This document shows positions 19,201 through 29,178 of a stretch of DNA of 64,000 bases, piece by piece. Origin of the DNA: Staphylococcus delphini (GTDB taxonomy: Bacteria; Bacillota; Bacilli; Staphylococcales; Staphylococcaceae); contig NZ_LR134263.1 of the NCBI RefSeq assembly GCF_900636325.1, positions 2,294,001 through 2,358,000 on the forward strand. Reading direction: 5' to 3'. The notes under the pieces are model-generated. The model ran no database searches. It was given only the letters and a program-made list of their open reading frames with translations, and was not told the DNA's origin. How positions within the stretch are numbered: position 1 is the stretch's first letter; each line of letters starts with the position of its first letter. A program made the translations under genes and the position numbers.

Positions 19201-20718
19201 CTACTTGCCGATTAATCCTTGTTTCTCAAGATATTCTTTCGCAACTGTATACGGATCTTCATCTTTTTCAGCAACGCGATAATTCATTTCTTGCATTTCT
19301 TCATCAGAGATTTTACCTTCTAATTGATTTAATGCTTTTTCAACACCCGGATGATCTTCAATAAATGATTTTTTAAACAACGGTGCCCCTTGATATGGCG
19401 GGAACACTTTACGGTCATCATCGAGCACGACCATATCATATTGTTTCAATTCTGCATCTGTCGAATATGCATCAATTAAGTTAATATCGCCACTTTCAAC
19501 AGCTTGATAACGCAATTTAGGCTCCATCTTTTTCACATTTTGGAAGTTTAAATCATACGCTTTTTGAATCGCAGGATAACCATCTTCACGATCATTAAAT
19601 TCAAGTGTGAAACCTGGTTTAATCTCGCTTTCCACTTTTTTCAAGTCGCTAATCGTTTTAATATTGTGTGCTTCCGCAAAGTCACGCTTCACTGCTAATG
19701 CATACGTATTGTTGTATTGCATCGGCTTCAATAACGTCATATCAAATTTGTTTTCCAAGCTTGCATTCGCTTGTTCATATACTTCTGTTTCGTCTTTAGA
19801 TTTCGGTGATTCTTTCGTCAACTCACCTAATACTGTACCTGTAAATTCCAAGTAACCATCAATATCGTCTGATTTTAATGCATTGAATAAAAATGTTGTT
19901 TTACCCATGCCGTCTTTCACTGACACAGTATAATCTGTTTCGTCTTCAATTAAAATCTTGTACATATTGGTGATGATTGAAGGTTCTGTGCCTAACTTCC
20001 CAGCAATCGTAATACGTTCATTTTGACTAGAGAAGAGCGGCGCAATCGTAACCATCAACATGAGTAGTAAAATGATGCCGAGTGTCGTTAACATTTTACG
20101 GTAAGAAATATGGCTTAAAATTCTTAAAATCACATCGAACAAAATGGCTAATACGGCTGCTGGAATCGCGCCAATTAAAATTAATAATGTATTGTTACGG
20201 TCGATACCTAATAATATTAAGTCACCTAAACCACCTGCACCGATTAATGCGGCTAATGTCGCCGTACCGATAATGAGCACCATCGCTGTACGAATCCCTG
20301 CCATCATCACGGGCATCGCTAACGGTAATTCCACTTTAGTTAAACGGCGCAACGGCTTCATACCAATCCCTTTAGCCGCTTCTACTAACGAACTGTCTAC
20401 ACCTGTAATCCCCGTATATGTATTACGCAAAATCGGTAATAATGCATAAACAACGAGGGCGATGACAGCGGGGACCGTTCCAATACCAAAGAGCGGAATC
20501 ATGAGACCGAGCAACGCAAGTGACGGAATCGTTTGTAAGACCGCTGCAATGTTAATCACCACTTCAGATATTTTTTTCGTTTTCGTTAATAGTATGCCCA
20601 GTGGTACACCAATGAGCACCGCAATCAGCAACGCAATGAATGACAGCTGTATATGTTCAAGTAAGGCAGCAAGTAATTCACCTTTTCGGCTATTCAATGT
20701 CTCTAAAAATGTGTTCAT
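19201..20718 (-). CDS. ABC transporter permease/substrate-binding fusion (OpuB/OpuC or EgtU type)
   Basis: A 505-residue fusion. Residues about 1-210 form a BPD permease with a cytoplasmic EAA-like loop (EAAKGIGMKPLRRLTKVELPLAMP). After an anchor helix, residues about 235-505 form a periplasmic-type quaternary-amine-binding domain (ITIAGKLGTEPSIITNMYKILIE...). The fused layout is known from osmoprotectant importers (glycine betaine, carnitine, choline) and from the EgtU ergothioneine importers of streptococci and staphylococci. I cannot separate these by eye. It overlaps the ATPase gene by 4 bases, so the two are translationally coupled. Confidence 0.85.
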   Translation of the reverse strand: MNTFLETLNSRKGELLAALLEHIQLSFIALLIAVLIGVPLGILLTKTKKISEVVINIAAVLQTIPSLALLGLMIPLFGIGTVPAVIALVVYALLPILRNTYTGITGVDSSLVEAAKGIGMKPLRRLTKVELPLAMPVMMAGIRTAMVLIIGTATLAALIGAGGLGDLILLGIDRNNTLLILIGAIPAAVLAILFDVILRILSHISYRKMLTTLGIILLLMLMVTIAPLFSSQNERITIAGKLGTEPSIITNMYKILIEDETDYTVSVKDGMGKTTFLFNALKSDDIDGYLEFTGTVLGELTKESPKSKDETEVYEQANASLENKFDMTLLKPMQYNNTYALAVKRDFAEAHNIKTISDLKKVESEIKPGFTLEFNDREDGYPAIQKAYDLNFQNVKKMEPKLRYQAVESGDINLIDAYSTDAELKQYDMVVLDDDRKVFPPYQGAPLFKKSFIEDHPGVEKALNQLEGKISDEEMQEMNYRVAEKDEDPYTVAKEYLEKQGLIGK

Positions 20719-21674
20719 GCTGTCTCACCTGCCTGATTTTTTGATAAAAAGCTAAAGATGTCTTGGCGTGATAAAGACCACTGCTCACCTTCAACTGGGA
20801 CTATGACCGCTTCATGTTGTACTAATTCATCATAAACGTCACTCACTGTTTGCTCTGCATGGACGACAGGATATTGGCGTACTTGTGCCTCGGTCGCTTT
20901 TTCACCTGCAAGTTCTACAACTTTACCGAGTGAGAAATGATTCAGGACAACACTCGTCAAGTCACCTAAAAATTGGCAAACGAAATCATTTTTGGGTGAT
21001 TTAATAAAGTCGTTCGGTGTACCAATTTGTTCCACATGACCATGATTCAATAAACAAATACGGTCTCCCAATTTGAACGCTTCTTCGATATCATGTGTCA
21101 CAAATACAATCGTTTTCTTAATTTGACTTTGCAATTTTAGCAAGTCATCTTGTAATTTTTCTCGGGTAATCGGATCTAATGCGCTAAACGGTTCATCCAT
21201 TAAAATGACTGGCGGGTCAACTGCGAGTGCACGGACCACACCGACACGTTGACGTTGACCTCCTGATAATTCTTCAGGTTTCCGGTCTCTAAACTGTTCT
21301 GGGTCCAGTCCAACCATCGACAATAGTTCATCGACGCGTGCATCAATCTTTTCTTTTGTCCAGCCTTTCATCAACGGTACTTGTGCGATATTGTCACGTA
21401 TTGACATATGCGGAAATAAGGCGATTTGTTGTAACACGTATCCCATATCCCAACGCATTTCGTACACTGAATAATCACTAATCGGGCGATCTTTAAAATA
21501 GATATAACCTTCAGATAATGGTATTAACCGGTTGATCATTTTCATCGTTGTCGTTTTACCTGAGCCAGACGGACCAATCAAGACGAAAAATTCACCTTCG
21601 TTAATCTCCATATCCACTTGATTGACGACGACTCGGTCATCATAACGTTTAGAAACATTGCTAAATTTTATCAT
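20715..21674 (-). CDS. ABC transporter ATP-binding protein for the OpuB/OpuC or EgtU-type importer
   Basis: A 319-residue ATPase: Walker A GPSGSGKTT, Q-loop YVLQQIALFPHM, signature ELSGGQRQRVGVVRAL, Walker B VILMDEPFSALD and H-loop FVTHD. The C-terminal 80 residues (HAEQTVSDVYDELVQHEAVIVPV) look like a single CBS-like segment, as in OpuCA, where it senses ionic strength. First gene of a two-gene operon with the permease/binding fusion. In S. aureus this pair sits at the same place beside hisC and recQ. Confidence 0.88.
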   Translation of the reverse strand: MIKFSNVSKRYDDRVVVNQVDMEINEGEFFVLIGPSGSGKTTTMKMINRLIPLSEGYIYFKDRPISDYSVYEMRWDMGYVLQQIALFPHMSIRDNIAQVPLMKGWTKEKIDARVDELLSMVGLDPEQFRDRKPEELSGGQRQRVGVVRALAVDPPVILMDEPFSALDPITREKLQDDLLKLQSQIKKTIVFVTHDIEEAFKLGDRICLLNHGHVEQIGTPNDFIKSPKNDFVCQFLGDLTSVVLNHFSLGKVVELAGEKATEAQVRQYPVVHAEQTVSDVYDELVQHEAVIVPVEGEQWSLSRQDIFSFLSKNQAGETA

Positions 21675-21895
21675 ACAATCCCTCTATCTTTTCGTTTTCA
21701 TTTCGTTTATTTCGTTACATTTTCCATTACCCTAAACAACAGGCAATACACTCATTAAAGCACAATTCATTGCAAAAATAACTTGATTTGCACTTGAAAT
21801 TTTTAAGCATTCGAAGTCGACATGTCACACGCCCTGTCGAGCTCTAGAGACCCGTCCTATCCCGATCAATAAACAATCGTTTTATTTGTAAAAAA

Positions 21896-21920
21896 GGAGC
21901 CGGGCATTCCCCCTAGCTCC
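21896..21920 (-). terminator. Terminator of recQ
   Basis: Stem ggagccgggc..cccctagctcc; on the minus strand it ends in TTTTTT. Confidence 0.7.
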
Positions 21921-21930
21921 ATCTGATGTT

Positions 21931-23712
21931 TTACGAACTATGCATTTTATATTCTTGAATCGCTTCTAAAAATTCAGGACAATAGTGCTTCAGCTTATAA
22001 CTGCCGACACCATCAATCTGAATCATTTCTTGCTTTGTGACAGGCTTTCTTTTCGCAAAAGCTTCTAACGTATAGTCAGTAAAAATATTCGTCGGTGGCA
22101 TGTTCAAACGTTCACTCATTTCACGTCTGACTTCGACAAGTTTTTCAAATAACGTACGGTCGACCCCTTCTACAGTGTTAATATGCACTGTTTCTTTCGA
22201 CTTACGTTTGAACGGTGTCGTATAAACTTGCGTATCTTCACTCAACAATTTTTCTACTGAGGCATCACACATGAGTATTTCGTCATGTTCGTTGAGGAAA
22301 CCTTTAAAGCGGAGTTCATCGATTAAATGATGTAACTCACCCGTCGTATAGTCTTTCATCAAGCCATACGTCGAAAGGTTTTCATAGCCTTGATGACGAA
22401 TGTAATCCGAAACCTCGCCACGCAAAACTTGAATGACCGTTTGATATCCTTCTTGTTGACGTAAGCGCGCGACACCGCTAATAATCATTTTCGCTTCTTT
22501 CGTCATATTGTACGTTTTATTTTTATCGATACAGTTACTACACTGCTGACACTCTTCAAGCTTTTCATTCGGCTCAAAATAATGCACTAATGTCGCTTCC
22601 AGACATTTCGTCGTCTTTGTATATTGAATCATTTTCGTTAATTTTTCGCCCATGCGTTCCTTGTAATCGTCGTCCGCTTTTGAGGCACCGATAAAATACT
22701 GATGTAAACCAATATCTCGATCACTGTACAATAAAATACAATCACTATCTAATCCATCTCGACCTGCACGTCCAGCTTCTTGGTAGTACGATTCCAAATC
22801 ACCCGGCATATTGTAATGAATGACATAGCGGACATTCGATTTATCAATTCCCATACCGAATGCGTTGGTCGCGACGACTACACGAGTACGGTCATATAAA
22901 AAGTCATTTTGAGCTTCATCTCTTTGTTTTGCTGTCATTCCTGCATGATAGTAGGATACAGGGACATCTGCGTCTTCTAACGCTTCGTACAAGGCTTCTA
23001 CTTGTTTACGCGTTGAACAATAAACAATCCCCGCCTTCTGACTATGCTTTTGAATATAATCCAATACAAATTTTTGACGTTGATATGTGCCATTCACTTG
23101 GAACTTCAAATTACGACGGCGAATACTTGTTTTGACTAAATGCTGACGTGAAATCATCAACCGTTCCATAATGTCTTGTTGCACTTCTGTCGTTGCTGTT
23201 GCAGTCAATGCGACAATTGAAAACTGTTGCGGCATGGTCAATACGCGTTGAATCACCGCTTGATAACTCGGTCGAAAATCGTGTCCCCATTTTGAAATAC
23301 AGTGTGCTTCGTCAAATGCGACAAGTGAAATATCGACACGTCGCAGCAACATTTCAAAATAAGTTTGTTCAAAACGTTCCGGTGCGATGTATAAAAATTT
23401 CAACTCACCATTGACCAATTGCGTTTCTATCTCTTTTTGCGCTTGCGTACTTAAACTACTATTCAAATAAGCCGCAGCTATTCCCATTGCGGTCAATTGG
23501 TCCACTTGGTCTTTCATTAACGAAATTAAAGGACTAATGACAATGGTCGTTCCTTTAAACATCAATCCTGGCACTTGGTAACATAACGATTTACCCCCAC
23601 CTGTGGGTAACACCCCTAACGTATGATGATGATTCAATACCCGTTCAATAATCTCTTTTTGACCAGGACGAAAAGATTTGTATCCAAAATAATGCGACAA
23701 TGTTTGCTCCAT
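21931..23712 (-). CDS. recQ: ATP-dependent DNA helicase RecQ
   Basis: A 593-residue 3'-5' DNA helicase for recombinational repair. Motif I GVLPTGGGKSLCYQ, DEAH box FDEAHCISKWGHDFR, motif III ALTATAT, motif VI YYQEAGRAGRDG, a zinc-binding CQQCSNC cluster in the RQC region, and a C-terminal HRDC domain (EMIQIDGVGSYKLKHYCPEFLEAI). Full normal length. It follows the ABC-F gene by 9 bases, so they probably share an mRNA; ribosome site AGAGGG before ATG. Confidence 0.95.
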   Translation of the reverse strand: MEQTLSHYFGYKSFRPGQKEIIERVLNHHHTLGVLPTGGGKSLCYQVPGLMFKGTTIVISPLISLMKDQVDQLTAMGIAAAYLNSSLSTQAQKEIETQLVNGELKFLYIAPERFEQTYFEMLLRRVDISLVAFDEAHCISKWGHDFRPSYQAVIQRVLTMPQQFSIVALTATATTEVQQDIMERLMISRQHLVKTSIRRRNLKFQVNGTYQRQKFVLDYIQKHSQKAGIVYCSTRKQVEALYEALEDADVPVSYYHAGMTAKQRDEAQNDFLYDRTRVVVATNAFGMGIDKSNVRYVIHYNMPGDLESYYQEAGRAGRDGLDSDCILLYSDRDIGLHQYFIGASKADDDYKERMGEKLTKMIQYTKTTKCLEATLVHYFEPNEKLEECQQCSNCIDKNKTYNMTKEAKMIISGVARLRQQEGYQTVIQVLRGEVSDYIRHQGYENLSTYGLMKDYTTGELHHLIDELRFKGFLNEHDEILMCDASVEKLLSEDTQVYTTPFKRKSKETVHINTVEGVDRTLFEKLVEVRREMSERLNMPPTNIFTDYTLEAFAKRKPVTKQEMIQIDGVGSYKLKHYCPEFLEAIQEYKMHSS

Positions 23713-23721
23713 GCTATCCCT

Positions 23722-25599
23722 CTATTGTTCTAATATTTCTTCTAGTTCACTCCACCGCGTCATGTCGGTATCATATTGAGCTTCGAGCGTTTCTTTTTCT
23801 TCATTTAATGCTTTGATTTTGGCATAATCTGCGTTCGCTTCGATCATTTCGGCGTCAATTTCAGCTAGACGCGATTCTGTTTCCTCGATGCGCACTAATA
23901 ACATGTCATATTCTCGTTTTTCGTTGTATGATAATCCTTTTTTCTTTTTCGGTTGTACTGTCGGTTGCTGTTTCACGGATTCCACTTGAGTTGCTGCTTG
24001 TTCAAGTTGCTTTTGATATGCTAAATAATCTTCAAACTGACCTAAAATCATGTCGATTTGACCGTCATGAATATACCAATAACAATCCACGACTTTATCT
24101 AAAAAGTAACGGTCATGGCTCACAGTAATGACAGTCCCACCAAATGTTTGAATATAATCTTCTAAAATCGTTAACGTTTCTGTATCCAAATCATTTGTCG
24201 GTTCGTCTAACAACAACACGTTCGGCTGATGCACTAACAACTTCAATAAATACAAACGCTTTTGTTCGCCACCCGAGAGTTTATACACTTTCTTACCATG
24301 CGTCACACTCGGGAATAAAAAGCGTTCCAACAATTGCGTAATCGAAACAGTTGTCCCATCTTTTTGACGCGCTAACTCACTTTCTTCACGCAAGAAATCA
24401 ATGACACGGACATCACGATTCAATCGTTCATCCGTTTGTTTAAAGTAAGCCACTTTTACCGTTTGACCTACTTTTAAAACACCTTCAAATTGTTGGTCTT
24501 CACCTGCTAAAATGTTCAGCATCGTCGTTTTACCGACACCGTTTGGCCCTACAATACCGACTTGCACACCTTTTTGAATCAATGTCGACACGTTTTCAAA
24601 TAACGTACGGCCATTAATGCGTTTCGTCACATTTTCAAGTTCAAAGACTTGTTTACCTAAACGCGAATAAGCCAGATTCAATGATCCCTTCTCTTGCACT
24701 TGATGCGATTGTACTTGTTCCTTTAAATCATGAAAACGATCTTGCCTTGCTTGTTGCTTCGTTGTTCGCGCTTTAACACCGGCACGCATCCACGCTAACT
24801 CTTGTTTAAATAGTGCACGTTGCTTCGTTTGTTGACGTGCTTCAATTTCTTCACGCTCTGCTCGCATTGCAATATACGCTTCATAGTTCCCTGGATATGT
24901 ATCTAACTTGCCATTTCGCAATTCTACAATACGCGTCGCCACTTCATTTAAAAAGTAACGGTCGTGTGTCACAAAGACGACTGTTTTCGGATAAGACTTT
25001 ACAAATTGAATTAACCAATGAATCGATTCGAAATCTAAATGGTTCGTCGGTTCGTCTAATAATAATAAATCTGGTTTTTCAATCAACGTACGCGCTAACA
25101 CCACGCGCTTTTGTTGGCCACCTGAGAGTTCGCTCATCCGGCGTGTCGTATCATGGATGCCAAGTTTCGATAAAATCGTTTTAATTTCAGCACTATAATC
25201 CCAAGCACTGTAAGCATCCATATCAGCTTGTGCGGCCATCATTGCATCAAACGCTTTGTCAGTCTGTTGCTCTGCGTATTGTGCAGTAGCTTCTTCATAA
25301 CGTTTAATGACTTGCAACTCTTTAGCATCCGCACTATAAACCGCTTCATAAACTGTTAATGTTGGATCCAAGTTGTGATTTTGTGCCGCATAACGAATTC
25401 GATATTGTTTCGGATGCGATTGAACGGCATCAAAATCTTCATCCATGCCTGCAATGACTTTGAGCAATGAACTTTTCCCCGTTCCATTGATACCAACTAA
25501 TCCGATTCGCTCTTGATTGGAAATGGATAACTGTAAATCATCAAAAATGACTTTATCCGCATAAGATTTGTTGAGGTGTTCAATTTTATACGCTTCCAC
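23722..25599 (-). CDS. ABC-F ATPase, Uup/YfmR-like
   Basis: A 625-residue soluble twin-ATPase: Walker A GINGTGKSS and GPNGVGKTT, signatures LSGGQQKR and LSGGEQKR, DEPTNHLD and DEPTNDLD, a linker between the domains, and a C-terminal charged coiled coil after about residue 545 (KKKGLSYNEKREYDML...). No membrane segment. This is the YfmR/Uup branch of ABC-F translation factors, which act on the ribosome E site; the branch is inferred from layout and length, and antibiotic resistance is not implied. GTG start with an upstream AAAGGGTG. Cotranscribed with recQ. Confidence 0.85.
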   Translation of the reverse strand: MEAYKIEHLNKSYADKVIFDDLQLSISNQERIGLVGINGTGKSSLLKVIAGMDEDFDAVQSHPKQYRIRYAAQNHNLDPTLTVYEAVYSADAKELQVIKRYEEATAQYAEQQTDKAFDAMMAAQADMDAYSAWDYSAEIKTILSKLGIHDTTRRMSELSGGQQKRVVLARTLIEKPDLLLLDEPTNHLDFESIHWLIQFVKSYPKTVVFVTHDRYFLNEVATRIVELRNGKLDTYPGNYEAYIAMRAEREEIEARQQTKQRALFKQELAWMRAGVKARTTKQQARQDRFHDLKEQVQSHQVQEKGSLNLAYSRLGKQVFELENVTKRINGRTLFENVSTLIQKGVQVGIVGPNGVGKTTMLNILAGEDQQFEGVLKVGQTVKVAYFKQTDERLNRDVRVIDFLREESELARQKDGTTVSITQLLERFLFPSVTHGKKVYKLSGGEQKRLYLLKLLVHQPNVLLLDEPTNDLDTETLTILEDYIQTFGGTVITVSHDRYFLDKVVDCYWYIHDGQIDMILGQFEDYLAYQKQLEQAATQVESVKQQPTVQPKKKKGLSYNEKREYDMLLVRIEETESRLAEIDAEMIEANADYAKIKALNEEKETLEAQYDTDMTRWSELEEILEQ

Positions 25600-25710
25600 A
25601 ACACATACACCCTTTTTCTTATAGATTTACTCACATTTATCTGTTAACCTTAAATCAGTTCTATATATTATACACTTTTTTTGGAACAAATGATACAAGG
25701 AGCTATTTCA

Positions 25711-26526
25711 ATGTTGGATTATATTTCAAACATGCCGCCCTTTTTACAAGCATTACTTGCAGGTATCATCACGTGGTTATTAACCGCATTAGGGGCTGCA
25801 ACCGTATTTGTATTTAAAAGTGTCAACGAAAAAGTGTTGAATTCGATGCAAGGCTTTGCTGCGGGTATTATGATCGCCGCAAGTTTTTGGTCATTACTCC
25901 AACCGGCCATTGAAAGCAGTTCGGACAGTGCAGTACCGTGGCTCCCTGCTGCAATTGGCTTTTTACTCGGTGGGGTTTTCATCCGTTCTTTAGACTATGT
26001 CATTCCACATATGCATCGAAACGCAGCTGATGAATCACAACATCAAGAAGGTGTTGAGACGAGTCTAAATAAAAACACACTTTTATTACTTGCGATTACA
26101 TTGCATAACATTCCTGAAGGGCTCGCAATCGGGGTTGCCTTTGGTGGTATTGCGACAGGAAATGAACACGCAACTTTGCTAGGGGCGCTCGGACTTGCCA
26201 TTGGTATTGGGATTCAAAACATTCCTGAAGGGGCTGCATTATCATTACCGATGCATGCTTCAGGACAGTCCAAATGGAAAGCCTTCAACTATGGACAAGC
26301 TTCAGCACTTGTAGAACCTGTTTTTGCTACATTGGGTGCAGCTGCTGTATTGGTCGTCACTCCGATACTGCCTTACGCACTCGCTTTTGCTGCAGGGGCG
26401 ATGATTTTCGTTGTTGTTGAAGAATTAATTCCCGATTCACAAGCCGGCAAAAACACAGACCTTGCGACACTAAGCTTGATGGTTGGCTTTACCATTATGA
26501 TGATACTGGATGTTGCTTTAGGGTAA
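25711..26526 (+). CDS. ZIP-family divalent metal transporter
   Basis: A 271-residue membrane protein with about eight helices. The metal-path motifs are intact: LHNIPEGLAIG in helix IV and IQNIPEGAALS in helix V, with a His-rich loop (HMHRNAADESQHQEG) before them. It probably imports zinc or other divalent metals. Start: ATG at 25711, with aaggag 8 bases before; the reading frame extends further upstream without a ribosome site. Divergent from the ABC-F gene. Confidence 0.88.
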   Translation: MLDYISNMPPFLQALLAGIITWLLTALGAATVFVFKSVNEKVLNSMQGFAAGIMIAASFWSLLQPAIESSSDSAVPWLPAAIGFLLGGVFIRSLDYVIPHMHRNAADESQHQEGVETSLNKNTLLLLAITLHNIPEGLAIGVAFGGIATGNEHATLLGALGLAIGIGIQNIPEGAALSLPMHASGQSKWKAFNYGQASALVEPVFATLGAAAVLVVTPILPYALAFAAGAMIFVVVEELIPDSQAGKNTDLATLSLMVGFTIMMILDVALG

Positions 26527-26530
26527 ATTC

Positions 26531-26569
26531 AAAAACCGTTCAATGTGATGACACACTGAGCGGTTTTTT
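26531..26569 (+). terminator. Terminator of ZIP transporter gene
   Basis: Stem aaaaaccgttcaatgtg / cactgagcggtttttt with T-run. Confidence 0.85.
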
Positions 26570-26626
26570 GTTGTGTTCATATATGGATTCATAAGTCATA
26601 TTTTTTATAACCCCACCATAAAAAAC

Positions 26627-26656
26627 AGGGAAATGTACTGATTTGTACACTTCCCT
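26627..26656 (-). terminator. Terminator of ltaS
   Basis: Stem agggaaatgtac / gtacacttccct; the upstream A-run on plus gives the T-tail on minus. Confidence 0.8.
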
Positions 26657-26667
26657 ATCATCACATT

Positions 26668-28605
26668 TTATTTTTGATTTGCCTTTGGACCTGTTGGATA
26701 TTTATAATCTGCCGGGTTCAATTTATCGAAATCAGGATTGTCATAGAAGCGGAATAAGTCACCGTTCAAGACTTTATCACTCATTTCTAAATCGTGTTGT
26801 ACTTGCTTCTTATTTTTATCAAGATCGGCAGGTGGTGTTTCTAACGGCTGATTATTTTTATTACTATATGCTTTACCATTCACATATTTATAATCTCTTG
26901 TCACGAAATCACCGTTACGGAATGGCACAAGTTCTTTATGGTCTTTAGACAACATATCTGTACCAAACATGAGATAGTTTTTCGTATCAATACCTAACAA
27001 GTGAAGTAACGTTGGCATAACGTCAACTTGACCTGCATATGTGTCGTCCACTTTAGGTTCAACGCCTGGTGCTTTCAACCAGAAACCAGTCGCATTCAAG
27101 TCATTAAACTTCGCTGGTGTAATCTCTTCGCCTAATAACTGTGACATCGCCTTGTTATGATTTTCTGAGATACCATAATGGTCACCGTAAATCATAATAA
27201 CTGAGTCGTCGTATAGGCCACGTTCTTTTAAGTCATGAATGAACTGTTCTAATGACTCATCTAAATAGCGCGCTGTTTGAATGTAACCATCGACCGTTGA
27301 GTTACCTGTGTCACCTTTTGCAATCGTTGCGTCTTCATCACTTAATGTAAACGGATAATGGTTCGTCAACGTAATTAAATGTGAATAGAACGGTTGTTTT
27401 TCTTTAGATAGGTATCCCGCTGCCTCTTTGAAAAACTCTTTATCTTTGAGTCCAAGGTTTTCTAAGTTTTCTGGGGACATGTCAAAATATGTGGCATCGT
27501 AAAACTTATCGATACCAAAATGACGGTACACTTGGTCACGGTTCCAGAATGTTTTATAGTCACCATGCATCACATTCGTTGTATAGCCTTGTTTTTGATG
27601 CATAATCGCTGGTAAAGATTGGAACGTGTTATCACCTTTTAATGAAAAGGCCGAACCTTGAGGCAACCCGTACATGCTGTTATCCATTGTGAACTCAGCA
27701 TCTGACGTTTTACCTTGACCCGTTTGGTGATAGAAATGTGGGTAATATCTAAAGTCCTCATTACCTGACGACAATTTGTTTAAAAACGGCGTCACTTCTT
27801 CACCATGAATTTTTTTATTAATTAGGAAGGTTTGGAAGCTTTCTAAATGGATTTTAATGACATTTTTACCTTTAGCTTTCCCGTAGTATTCCATATTCGG
27901 TGTGGCTTGTTTTTGTTTTGTATAATTCAATACTTCTGTTAAATCATCTTCAGAAGCGAGTGCCTTTTGCTGATTGTTTTGTACCGTTTTGACGCCATCA
28001 TATACTGTAAAGTTGTATGGCCCCAAGTATTTCACAAGATATTTATGGTCAAATGTACGTGTTAATAATTCAGGTCGGTCTGTTTCCGCAAACGCTAAGT
28101 TTAAGAAGAATAACGCGATTGCTGTAGCCATGACTACCGGCACAAACTTTTTCTGAAATACATTGCGGCTCAACCATTGACGTTTGAACACGAGTACAAA
28201 TAAGTACACAATCAGATCAAGGAAGTAAACAAAGTCGTACCATTGGAATGATGCACTCACTGCACCGCCCATGGAGTCTACATTGCTCACTTGGTTCAAT
28301 GTACTAAATGTAATGAAATCCGAGAAAAAGCGGAAATATACGACATTGGCATATAATAAAAAGGTAAGCAAAAACCCGCCAACAAACATGAACCAAAACG
28401 CTTTACGTCCTTTAAAGAATAAGAACACACTTAAAACAAGTGCTACTAAGCTGTATGGATTCATTAATAAAATTAAATTTTGTGTTAAACCTTTCACGCC
28501 AAGTGATAAGTCCACATAATAAGCAAAATACGTTTTTATTGCAATTGTTAACACCATCAGTAGGAAAAACGTAAAAATGCCTATTTTCTTTTTTCCTTTT
28601 TCCAT
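26668..28605 (-). CDS. ltaS: Lipoteichoic acid synthase
   Basis: A 645-residue polyglycerolphosphate LTA synthase. Five N-terminal membrane helices (to about residue 180), a linker with the signal-peptidase-type site ALA-S near residue 218, then an extracellular sulfatase-fold domain with the catalytic Thr in [11 protein letters not shown] and metal residues in [20 protein letters not shown] and [10 protein letters not shown]. It polymerises glycerolphosphate from phosphatidylglycerol, releasing diacylglycerol. Very close to S. aureus LtaS throughout. Start at 28605 with GGGGGAAC before it. Monocistronic. Confidence 0.97.
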   Translation of the reverse strand: MEKGKKKIGIFTFFLLMVLTIAIKTYFAYYVDLSLGVKGLTQNLILLMNPYSLVALVLSVFLFFKGRKAFWFMFVGGFLLTFLLYANVVYFRFFSDFITFSTLNQVSNVDSMGGAVSASFQWYDFVYFLDLIVYLFVLVFKRQWLSRNVFQKKFVPVVMATAIALFFLNLAFAETDRPELLTRTFDHKYLVKYLGPYNFTVYDGVKTVQNNQQKALASEDDLTEVLNYTKQKQATPNMEYYGKAKGKNVIKIHLESFQTFLINKKIHGEEVTPFLNKLSSGNEDFRYYPHFYHQTGQGKTSDAEFTMDNSMYGLPQGSAFSLKGDNTFQSLPAIMHQKQGYTTNVMHGDYKTFWNRDQVYRHFGIDKFYDATYFDMSPENLENLGLKDKEFFKEAAGYLSKEKQPFYSHLITLTNHYPFTLSDEDATIAKGDTGNSTVDGYIQTARYLDESLEQFIHDLKERGLYDDSVIMIYGDHYGISENHNKAMSQLLGEEITPAKFNDLNATGFWLKAPGVEPKVDDTYAGQVDVMPTLLHLLGIDTKNYLMFGTDMLSKDHKELVPFRNGDFVTRDYKYVNGKAYSNKNNQPLETPPADLDKNKKQVQHDLEMSDKVLNGDLFRFYDNPDFDKLNPADYKYPTGPKANQK

Positions 28606-28638
28606 AATTGTTCCCCCGTATTTAATTCTAATCCTCAA

Positions 28639-29002
28639 AGCTGTTTTCTTTATTGTTTACACTAAGATTGTAAAAGTTTCGCTTAGCTTTTATGTTATTT
28701 GTAATCATTTTGTAATATTCAACAGTAATTTCAATATATCAATATATAGGAGTTAACATAAAATTTCAAGTCAAAACTGTTTGCATGGATCATATTCATT
28801 GCAACTTCATATTGACTTTATCAGTGCTTCATATTGTCTTCATCAAGCGTTGTGCACAGCAAGTCGAATGTATTTGATTATACTGTAATGCGCTGAAATT
28901 GTACTCGGACTCAAGTAGTATTTCTTTGTCTCCTGCCAAATGTGCTTACTTCAACACCTCTTTTTAGGATGACCCTACCTCTTGGACTTGCCTCGGTCTC
29001 CC
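28639..29002. other. Intergenic stretch upstream of ltaS
   Basis: No convincing gene. It holds the ltaS promoter region on its left side and AT-rich sequence; the right end runs into a dispersed repeat copy. Confidence 0.35.
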
Positions 29003-29099
29003 TTTCCCAGGGACTTGTCTCAACTAGCTAACGCCCAATTGAACAGTGATAAAATGTAGCGTTAGCGGATTTTCGACTTCGGCTTTTCCCTCGGGAGTG
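29003..29099 (+). repeat. Dispersed intergenic repeat, copy A
   Basis: The sequence from tttcccagggacttg to ccctcgggagt matches the reverse complement of 37549-37648 over most of its length and matches 36873-36972 in the same orientation. A self-complementary core (tagcgttag-type) is present. It lies between pxpC and ltaS, outside genes. Confidence 0.7.
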
Positions 29100-29178
29100 T
29101 CGACCGGCTGCGTCATCTTTTCGCAAAAAAACACTAATAGAATGGTTTCAACAATGATTCCTTACACATTTCAAAGAC

